From UBA2730 sp022793235 (GTDB taxonomy: Bacteria; Bacillota_I; Bacilli_A; RF39; UBA660): DNA of 20,155 bases. This document shows, piece by piece, positions 14,172 to 20,155 of this stretch. Position 1 is the stretch's first letter, and the number at the start of each line of letters is the position of its first letter. The stretch covers positions 1-20,155 of the forward strand of contig CATJZL010000092.1 of NCBI GenBank assembly GCA_949745755.1. Direction: 5' to 3'. Position numbers and translations under genes: made by a program. The notes below the pieces were generated by a model. That model worked only from the letters and a program-made list of their open reading frames with translations. It searched no databases and was not told the origin of the DNA.

Positions 14172-14611
14172 AAAATAATAGAAAATTATATTTTATAGTT
14201 TTTGCTCTTCTTCTTGTTTTTATAATCTTACTTTTTATTTCTAATCATTTTTTTCTTTCTAATTCTAAAGAAATAGATTTTTCTGCTATAAAGAGATTAG
14301 AAAAAGAAAATAAAACGGGTTTAGTTTATGTTTTTTCTAGTAATAAAAAGGAATGTCTTACTTGTATGCAAATAAAAAAATATTTAGATAAAAATCATAT
14401 TCATTATTTTATGTATGATATAATTCGTGTTGATGAAGAAGAATATATTTCCTTTTTAAGATATATGCATATTGATAAAAAACTTTTTATGTTACCTGCT
14501 CTTATTTATATAAAGGATGGTGAAAGGCAAAATTATATTATGAATATTCAAAATGATGAGCAGTTACACAAATACATACAGGATTATGAGTTGGAAACTA
14601 TTAAACATTAA
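14168..14611 (+). CDS. Membrane-anchored thioredoxin-like protein
   Basis: A 147-residue protein. One N-terminal membrane helix (about 8-28, YFIVFALLLVFIILLFI) would place the rest outside the cell. The remainder has a thioredoxin-like order: strand GLVYVFSS, active-site motif ECLTCMQIKKYL with C63 and C66, strand HYFMYDI, helix, then FMLPALIYIKDGE with the expected cis-proline P110. CLTC is not the standard CGPC/CPHC motif, so redox direction cannot be predicted. It starts within the ATGA stop/start overlap of the pilin-like gene, with AGGTGA upstream, so the two are translationally coupled. The likely role is forming, repairing or isomerising disulfides in that cysteine-pair-rich partner (inferred). 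A hairpin terminator follows directly. Confidence 0.75.
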   Translation: MKNNRKLYFIVFALLLVFIILLFISNHFFLSNSKEIDFSAIKRLEKENKTGLVYVFSSNKKECLTCMQIKKYLDKNHIHYFMYDIIRVDEEEYISFLRYMHIDKKLFMLPALIYIKDGERQNYIMNIQNDEQLHKYIQDYELETIKH

Positions 14612-14614
14612 TGT

Positions 14615-14642
14615 AAAGCAAATGTTAAAATTTGCTTTTTTT
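14615..14642 (+). terminator. Rho-independent terminator of the pilin-like operon
   Basis: AAAGCAAAT (14615-14623) pairs perfectly with ATTTGCTTT (14630-14638) across a 6-base loop, followed by Ts to 14642. It isolates the pilin-like/thioredoxin operon from ftsK. Confidence 0.85.
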
Positions 14643-14664
14643 ACTGTAAAGAAAAGTTTGTATA

Positions 14665-14673
14665 TGATATAAT
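14665..14673 (+). promoter_or_regulatory. Extended -10 promoter of ftsK
   Basis: TGATATAAT is a perfect -10 with the TG extension, 42 bases before ATG 14716 and directly after the upstream terminator. The -35 is poor (TGTAAA region), as expected for an extended -10 promoter. Confidence 0.7.
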
Positions 14674-14715
14674 TTAGTTGTAAATTGTGCTTATAAAAAC
14701 ATACGAGGTGAGAAT

Positions 14716-17064
14716 ATGGCAAAGACAAAAAAGAAAAAAGAAGTTAAAAAGGGATTTGAGCATAGTGTTGAACTTTATGGTATTTTTTTCATTTTAATTG
14801 CCATACTAGGTATTGGTAAATATGGTCCAGTAGGTCGTATTATTGCAAGTTTTGCTTTGTTTTTGGTTGGATCTTTATATATGGTTTTACTCATTATCGT
14901 CTTGTTCATTGGAATTTATTTAATTATAAAAAGAAGTTGGCCTGATTTTTTTACAACAAAACTCATTGGTACATATGTTGCTGTGCTTGGTTTTTTAATA
15001 CTTATGCATAAAGAGTTTGTCATACAAAATGATGGGAATATGATTAAAATTTTTAAAGAGACTGTGAATCAATTGGTTGCTAGTTTTAATAGTATAATGA
15101 ATAGTGGCTCAATTAGTGATTTATTTTCTGTTGGTGGAGGAATTATTGGAGGCGTTTTTGCTATTCTTTTTGATAAATTATTTTCTGTTATTGGAATGGA
15201 AATTGTAGCTTGGGTTATGGTTGGTCTAGGGTTACTTTTATTTACTGGTTTTTCTTTGTTTGATTTCCTATCTGAAAAATATGAACTTGCTAAAGAAAAT
15301 AGAAGTGATATGAAGGAAGAAAAAAGAAGAAAAAGAGAAGAAAAGAAAAAACAAAAAGAAATAGAAAAAGAAGAACAGGGAGATGTTGTTTCTCATAAGA
15401 AGGTTATTATTAGTAGTGGAGAAGAGGAAGAAGAGGACTTTAAGAAGGTCATTACAAGTTTGGATGAACTTACAAATAATAAAAAAATAGAGTCTGTGAA
15501 AAGTGAAGAACCTGTACAGGGAAAAGAATTTATAGAGGAGGAGAAGGTGGTAGCAGTTGTTCCTACTGTTAAAGAGGTTCAGAAGCATTATAGTCTACCA
15601 TCTATTGAACTTTTAGATAAGGCTAAGAAAAAACAAACTAAAACAGATCAGTCTGCTATAGAGGAGAATATAATAAAACTTGAAAATGTTTTAAAAGATT
15701 TTGGTATTAGTGGTAAGGTTGTTGAGGTACATGTTGGGCCTACTGTTACACAATATGAGCTGGAATTAAAGTCAGGTACGAAGGTTAGCAAAATTCTTAG
15801 TATTAATCGTGAAATTGCTTTAGAACTTGCTAATAAGGATGTTCGGATTCAGGCTCCTATACCTGGAAAAAGTACAGTAGGTATTGAGCTTGCTAATAAA
15901 GAATCTTCTTCTGTTTCCTTTAGAGAGGTTATGGAAAAGGTACCAAAAAATAAAGCAGATTCGAAACTTTTAGCTCCACTCGGTAAAAATATTATGGGTA
16001 ATATGATTGCTTGTGAAATTAATAAAACTCCACACTTACTTGTAGCTGGATCTACTGGTAGTGGTAAATCTGTTTGTATTAATGGAATTATTTGTTCTAT
16101 TTTAATGCGTGCAAAGCCAGATGAAGTAAAACTGGTTATGGTTGATCCTAAAAAGGTGGAATTATCTGTTTATAATGGAATTCCTCATCTTTTATGTCCT
16201 GTTGTAACCGATCCTAAAAAGGCTAGTGTTGCTTTAAATAAAATTGTAGTGGAGATGGAGAATCGATATGAGACATTTAGTGAGACAAAGACTAAAAATA
16301 TTCAAAGTTACAATGAATATGTTGAAAATAGAAATAAAGTGGTTGGTGATGATGAAAAATTAAAGAAAATGCCTTTTATTGTTGTGATTGTAGATGAGCT
16401 TGCTGATTTAATGATGGTTGCTAGTAAAGATGTGGAAGCGAGTATTATGCGTATTACTCAAATGGCTCGTGCTGCGGGAATTCATTTAATTATTGCTACA
16501 CAGAGACCATCTACTAATGTTATAACAGGTGTTATTAAAGCAAATATTCCATCTCGTATTGCTTTTGCTGTTAGTAATGGAATTGATTCTCGTACAATTA
16601 TAGATATGGTTGGTGCAGAAAAACTCCTTGGAAAAGGTGATATGTTATTTTTACCTATGGGTGAGGGAACACCAGAACGTGTACAAGGTGCTTTTATTTC
16701 TGATGATGAGATAAAAAGACTTATTGATTATGCAGTTGAACAACAACAGGCTGAATTTGATCCTGCTTTTGAAAATTTAGAAGCAGAAAGTAAAGGTGAA
16801 GATGTGTCAGTTGCTGGAGGAAGTGATTTGTCTGCAGATGGTGAGGATTATGATGATCCACTCTATAATGAAATTGTTGATTTTGTAGTTACCAGTGGTA
16901 AGGCTAGTGCCTCTCTTTTGCAAAGGAGATTTAAATTAGGATATAATCGAGCAGCTCGAATCATTGATCTACTAGAAGAACGTGGTATAATAGGACCAGC
17001 AAATGGTTCTAAGCCTCGAGCGGTACTTGTTAAATTAGAGGAAAATGTAGAAAATGAAGAGTAA
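14716..17064 (+). CDS. ftsK: FtsK/SpoIIIE-family DNA translocase
   Basis: A 782-residue septal DNA pump that clears chromosomal DNA through the closing septum. The N-terminal region (about 20-190) has four to five membrane segments. A very charged Lys/Glu linker (about 190-300) leads into the RecA-like motor: Walker A GSTGSGKS (445-452), Walker B VIVIVDEL-type segment with D560 and E561, and the typical ARAAGIHLIIATQRPSTNVI. The C-terminal gamma winged-helix domain (about 715-775, DDPLYNEIVDFVV then LLQRRFKLGYNRAARIIDLL) reads polar recognition sequences. Length matches the B. subtilis SpoIIIE/SftA class. GAGGTGAG fixes the start. A 39-base gap to the M16 genes suggests possible read-through. 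Whether it serves sporulation or only division cannot be told from the sequence. Confidence 0.96.
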   Translation: MAKTKKKKEVKKGFEHSVELYGIFFILIAILGIGKYGPVGRIIASFALFLVGSLYMVLLIIVLFIGIYLIIKRSWPDFFTTKLIGTYVAVLGFLILMHKEFVIQNDGNMIKIFKETVNQLVASFNSIMNSGSISDLFSVGGGIIGGVFAILFDKLFSVIGMEIVAWVMVGLGLLLFTGFSLFDFLSEKYELAKENRSDMKEEKRRKREEKKKQKEIEKEEQGDVVSHKKVIISSGEEEEEDFKKVITSLDELTNNKKIESVKSEEPVQGKEFIEEEKVVAVVPTVKEVQKHYSLPSIELLDKAKKKQTKTDQSAIEENIIKLENVLKDFGISGKVVEVHVGPTVTQYELELKSGTKVSKILSINREIALELANKDVRIQAPIPGKSTVGIELANKESSSVSFREVMEKVPKNKADSKLLAPLGKNIMGNMIACEINKTPHLLVAGSTGSGKSVCINGIICSILMRAKPDEVKLVMVDPKKVELSVYNGIPHLLCPVVTDPKKASVALNKIVVEMENRYETFSETKTKNIQSYNEYVENRNKVVGDDEKLKKMPFIVVIVDELADLMMVASKDVEASIMRITQMARAAGIHLIIATQRPSTNVITGVIKANIPSRIAFAVSNGIDSRTIIDMVGAEKLLGKGDMLFLPMGEGTPERVQGAFISDDEIKRLIDYAVEQQQAEFDPAFENLEAESKGEDVSVAGGSDLSADGEDYDDPLYNEIVDFVVTSGKASASLLQRRFKLGYNRAARIIDLLEERGIIGPANGSKPRAVLVKLEENVENEE

Positions 17065-17103
17065 ATCTACAAAATAAGAGCATAATATGATGGAGGGATA
17101 AAT

Positions 17104-18375
17104 ATGGAATATATAAAGAAAAATTTAGGTAGTTATAATTTACATTTGATAAAGTGTCAAAAATTTAAATCGGTAATGGTTAAAGTTTATTTTAGAGAAC
17201 CAATTAAAAAAGAAAATATTACTATTCATAATTTTTTAACGACTATGCTTACTTTTTCTTCTAACAAATATAAAACAAAAAGGGAAATGGTTTTAAAAAC
17301 TCAAGATTTGTATTCTTGTTCTATTTCTAGTACAGATACACGTCTTGGTAATTATTTAAATACTTGTTTTCGTATGAGCGTTTTAAATGATAAATATACA
17401 GAAGAGGGTAATTTAGAAAAATGTATTGAATTTTTGAGTGATATTATTTATAAGCCGAATGTTGAGAAAAAGAAATTTGATGAAAAGTCTTTTGATATTA
17501 TTATGAATCAAGCATGTCTTTCTTTAAGTAGTGTTAAAGAAAATGCAAATACATATAGTATGATTCGTTTACTTGAAAATTTAGATGATTCGCCTATTTC
17601 TTATCGTTCTTTTGGATATTTAGAAGATTTGAAGGATATTCATGCAGAGAATCTTTACTCTTATTATGAGAAATTTATAAAAGAGAGTGATGTTGATATT
17701 TTTGTTATTGGAGATATTGATTTTGAAGATATAGACAGTATAATACGAAAATATTTTAAAGCAAAAACTTTTAAAAAGACAAAGGGCGACTTTATTATTC
17801 CTGCTAAGAGAGCACCTATGCGTAAAAGAATTGTAACAGAAGAAAATGATTCTAATCAATCTAAGCTTGCTATTGCTTGTCGTACTTATAACTTAACAGA
17901 TTATGAGAGAAACTATCCTCTTACCCTTTATAATATAATTTTGGGTGGGGGCGTTGATTCTTTATTATTTAGAGAGGTTCGAGAAAATCACTCCTTATGT
18001 TACTATATTTCTTCTACTATTAATAAACTAGATAATATTATGTTAATTCGTGCAGGTATTTCTAGAGACGATTTTAAGCAGACAGTAAAATTAATAGAAA
18101 AACAAATTTCTGTTATGAGTCATGGTACTTTTACAGAAGAAGATATAAATAAAGCGAAGGAACTTTATCAAACTGCAATTGAGGAAATAGAAGAAAGTGA
18201 ATCTGAAATTATAGAATCTTATTATATGATTGAGTTACTTGGTGTAGATGATATTGAGACGAAAGCTAAAAAAATGAAAGAAGTTACAAAAGAAGAAATA
18301 CTTGCTGTTAGTAAAAAGGTGAAAATGGATACTGTTTATTTACTAGAAGGGAGATATCAGAATGAAGGAAATTAA
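17104..18375 (+). CDS. yfmF: M16-family protein lacking the zinc site (YfmF-like)
   Basis: A 423-residue cytoplasmic protein of the insulinase/processing-peptidase fold. The N-terminal half lacks the HxxEH zinc motif: the equivalent region is NFLTTMLTFSSNKYKTKREM. The C-terminal half has the R/Y segment typical of M16 partners (GGGVDSLLFREVRENHSLCY, then YISSTI). Inactive M16 proteins pair with an active partner, and the next gene encodes one. Together they match the adjacent Bacilli pair annotated as EF-P 5-aminopentanol modification-associated proteins YfmF/YfmH (B. subtilis ymfF/ymfH). TGGAGGGA sets the start. The gene overlaps the next one by 14 bases. Family strong, exact role inherited from annotation. 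Confidence 0.88.
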   Translation: MEYIKKNLGSYNLHLIKCQKFKSVMVKVYFREPIKKENITIHNFLTTMLTFSSNKYKTKREMVLKTQDLYSCSISSTDTRLGNYLNTCFRMSVLNDKYTEEGNLEKCIEFLSDIIYKPNVEKKKFDEKSFDIIMNQACLSLSSVKENANTYSMIRLLENLDDSPISYRSFGYLEDLKDIHAENLYSYYEKFIKESDVDIFVIGDIDFEDIDSIIRKYFKAKTFKKTKGDFIIPAKRAPMRKRIVTEENDSNQSKLAIACRTYNLTDYERNYPLTLYNIILGGGVDSLLFREVRENHSLCYYISSTINKLDNIMLIRAGISRDDFKQTVKLIEKQISVMSHGTFTEEDINKAKELYQTAIEEIEESESEIIESYYMIELLGVDDIETKAKKMKEVTKEEILAVSKKVKMDTVYLLEGRYQNEGN

Positions 18376-19675
18376 TTTTTCAAAAGAGCTAGAGCTTAAG
18401 GGTTATTATGAACGTCTTGAAAATGGTTTAGAGGTTTATCTTGTTCCTATGGAAAAAAAAGATAAATATTTTATTACTTATGCGACTAAATTTGGTTCTA
18501 TTGCTACTCAGTTTACTCCTTATAAAGAAAAGAGTGAAAGAACTGTACCAAATGGTGTAGCTCATTTTTTGGAGCATAAAATGTTTGAACAAGAAGATGG
18601 AATTGATCCTTTTACTTTCTTTTCTGAGAGTGGAACGGATGCGAATGCTTCGACTAATTTTGATTTGACAAGATATATTTGTTATGGTACAAAGAATTTT
18701 GATAAAAACTTACGTTATTTAATTAAATATGTAAATAGTCCTTATTTTACTGATGAGAATGTAGAAAAAGAAAAAGGTATTATTGCTCAAGAGATTAATA
18801 TGTATAAAGATGAAGCTGGATATGCTATAGAAGATACTTTGAGAAAAAATACTTATCATTCTGATAATCATAGAGTAGATATTGCAGGAGAGGTTCGTGA
18901 TATTGAAAAGATTACAAAAGAGGATTTGTATTTGTGTTATGACAATTTTTATCAACCTCAAAATATGTTTTTATTAGTTGTGGGTAAGTTTGATGTAGAA
19001 AATGTTAAAAGTGTTGTAGATGAGGTTCTTAGGCCTTTAAAAAATAAGACGGGTGAACTTCCAAAGATTAAACAAGAGAAGGAAAAGAAGCCAGTTAAAC
19101 GTGAAAGTGAAGTTGTACCATTTAATATTAGTATTCCAAAGATTATGATGTCTTTAAAATGTGAAAGGGCAAGATTTGATACAAAAGATGAGGTGAAATT
19201 AGATCTTTATTTAAATATTATTTTAGATTTAGTATTTGGTAATAGTTCAACATTTAAAGAGAGAGTAACGAATAATAATTTACTTACAAAATTTTATTTT
19301 GATATTGAGACAATTAAAAATTATAAAACTATTTATTTGTATGCAGAGAGTACACATCCTAGTGAATTAATAGAAGAGATTAAAAAGGAATTTGGAAGTA
19401 TTGAGATTTCTTTAGAGGATCTTGAACGATATAAAAAAGTTTTAATTGCTAGTACTATAAAATGTGCAGATTATGTAGATGCTGTTACTGTAGGATTTAC
19501 AGATGATATTTCTAAGTATGGTAAAATAATAGGAAATCCGATTGAAATTTGTAAAGGTTTGGATATAAAAGAGTTGAATACTGTATTAAAAGGTATTGAT
19601 TTTAAAAATAGAGCAGTTGTTACTTATGTACCCAAAAATATGCCTAATTTGGTAAAAGAAGAAGTAAATGAATAA
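18362..19675 (+). CDS. yfmH: M16-family zinc metallopeptidase (YfmH-like)
   Basis: A 437-residue protein with the inverted zinc motif HFLEH (H68, E71, H72) and third ligand Glu within EKEKGIIAQEINMY (E144 likely). After it come the usual NASTNFDLTRY (residues 95-105) and YDNFYQPQNMFLLVVGKFD of the first M16 domain; the C-terminal domain is more diverged. It is the catalytic partner of the inactive M16 protein encoded directly upstream, whose gene it overlaps by 14 bases; GAAGGGAGA within that gene serves as RBS. The homologous Bacilli pair is linked to maturation or modification connected with elongation factor P, though its substrate is not settled. A terminator follows at 19729. Confidence 0.92.
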   Translation: MKEINFSKELELKGYYERLENGLEVYLVPMEKKDKYFITYATKFGSIATQFTPYKEKSERTVPNGVAHFLEHKMFEQEDGIDPFTFFSESGTDANASTNFDLTRYICYGTKNFDKNLRYLIKYVNSPYFTDENVEKEKGIIAQEINMYKDEAGYAIEDTLRKNTYHSDNHRVDIAGEVRDIEKITKEDLYLCYDNFYQPQNMFLLVVGKFDVENVKSVVDEVLRPLKNKTGELPKIKQEKEKKPVKRESEVVPFNISIPKIMMSLKCERARFDTKDEVKLDLYLNIILDLVFGNSSTFKERVTNNNLLTKFYFDIETIKNYKTIYLYAESTHPSELIEEIKKEFGSIEISLEDLERYKKVLIASTIKCADYVDAVTVGFTDDISKYGKIIGNPIEICKGLDIKELNTVLKGIDFKNRAVVTYVPKNMPNLVKEEVNE

Positions 19676-19728
19676 ATTCTATTTTTATAGTAATTGTCTA
19701 TATTCATAATTTTAAGAAATAAAGTTTG

Positions 19729-19764
19729 ATAGAGGACCTTTAAATAAGAGGTAATCTATTTTTT
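19729..19764 (+). terminator. Rho-independent terminator after the M16 pair
   Basis: ATAGA (19729-19733) pairs with TCTAT (19755-19759), and after a small GG/AA internal loop ACCT (19736-19739) pairs with AGGT (19749-19752); Ts run to 19764. It lies 53 bases after the stop. Confidence 0.7.
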
Positions 19765-19929
19765 CTTTATAAAAATTTACATAAAAAAATAATTAGGATA
19801 TAAATTAATAATTTATTAAGGTATTCATATTATCTATGTTTTACACTACAATATATTTATAAGACATCTATCTTATATAGCATAAAATATATGAAATTAG
19901 ATATTGAAAGATAGGAGTGTAAAAAGAAA
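19765..19929 (+). other. AT-rich upstream region of the exported-protein gene
   Basis: No open frame. TTTACA (19840-19845) and CATAAAAT near 19881 are promoter-like pieces but do not form a well-spaced pair, so no promoter is assigned. The CGTATTNNNNATACG dyad found before the dead relative at 8037 does not occur here, so the two genes were probably regulated differently. AGGAGTG at 19913-19919 is the ribosome binding site. Confidence 0.5.
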
Positions 19930-20155
19930 ATGGATAAAAAAGAACAAAATAATAAAAGCAAAATCATCATATCAGTTTTAGGTTTAGTGTTACTTTTAGT
20001 ATTCGTAGTAGGAATTACTTATGCTGTATTTACTTATACTAAAAAGGGTAATATAGAAAATACAATTCGTACAGGTAAGATTACAATGAGTTATCGTGAG
20101 GGAGAGAATGGGATTACTTTGGAAAATGCATATCCAATGGAAGACTCTGTGGGTA
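19930..20155 (+). CDS. Exported N-anchored protein, TasA/camelysin-like (5' part only)
   Basis: Seventy-five residues are visible before the window ends. A lysine/asparagine-rich leader (MDKKEQNNKSK) is followed by a hydrophobic helix (IIISVLGLVLLLVFVVGIT) and then YAVFTYTKKGNIENTIRTG, ITMSYREGENGITLENAYP and MEDSVG. The ...VGITYAxF ending of the hydrophobic helix followed by a short turn resembles signal regions of TasA/CalY-type surface proteins handled by SipW-like signal peptidases; this is an inference. The rest of the gene is outside the window. The same sequence, broken, is present at 8037-8317, showing a family with at least two members. The start is set by AGGAGTG, about ten bases upstream. 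Confidence 0.8.
   Translation, partial: MDKKEQNNKSKIIISVLGLVLLLVFVVGITYAVFTYTKKGNIENTIRTGKITMSYREGENGITLENAYPMEDSVG

Noticed and set aside
15268..15588. Minus-strand open frame opposite the FtsK linker
   Set aside because: Its Phe/Leu/Ser-rich translation is the antisense image of the Lys/Glu linker.
1..20155. Mycoplasma-type code (TGA as Trp)
   Set aside because: Trp codons in the recognised genes are TGG and TGA ends the pilin-like gene, so the standard bacterial code applies.
1..20155. CRISPR arrays, tRNA or rRNA genes
   Set aside because: No regularly spaced direct repeats, cloverleaf-like sequences or rRNA segments were seen on either strand; gaps are AT-rich and short.

Overview
The window is AT-rich DNA from a Gram-positive-type (Bacillota) genome. 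It has strong AGGAGG/AGGTGA ribosome binding sites, extended -10 promoters of the TGnTATAAT kind, the standard bacterial code (TGA is a stop, e.g. at 14169-14171), and a Bacilli gene set: YneF, RodA, FtsK/SpoIIIE, a SirA-like protein and the M16 pair YfmF/YfmH. A type-3 (archaeal/eukaryotic-like) prolyl-tRNA synthetase and very AT-rich coding suggest an uncultured gut-type Bacilli/Mycoplasmatota lineage such as RF39. That placement is inference; no rRNA is present to confirm it.

Layout. 1-578 (minus): 3'-incomplete protein with an N-terminal helix-turn-helix, possibly a worn transposase derivative. 682-3130: overlapping pair, a HAD-family phosphatase and a phosphohistidine phosphotransferase of the PEP-synthase/rifampin-phosphotransferase type. 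3141-4277 (minus): RodA-like SEDS protein. 4359-4643: unrecognised small protein. 4874-7147: MacB-like fused ABC ATPase/permease, preceded by a promoter with a 19-bp spacer and central dyad as in MerR-controlled promoters. 7216-7644: SirA-like protein. 7675-8317: small XRE regulator divergent from a dead gene, with two matching 15-bp dyads between them. 8656-10327: YneF and ProS. 10350-10740: a second divergent XRE module, in which the regulator and its small target are both frameshifted although operator, promoter, RBS and terminator remain. 10824-14611: 1115-residue pilin-like surface protein with about three 300-310-residue repeats, translationally coupled to a membrane-anchored thioredoxin-like protein. 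14716-19675: FtsK/SpoIIIE, then the two M16 peptidase-family proteins. 19930-end: start of a signal-anchored exported protein, the intact relative of the dead gene at 8037.

The housekeeping parts cover cell shape (RodA), chromosome segregation (FtsK), translation (ProS; the M16 pair is associated with EF-P modification) and possibly replication control (SirA-like). The accessory parts are the phosphotransferase/phosphatase pair, the pilin-like/thioredoxin pair with regularly spaced cysteine pairs, and two decaying XRE-operator modules. The most notable points are the pilin-like/thioredoxin operon, the RPH-like/HAD pair, and the operator pairs that survive beside dead genes.
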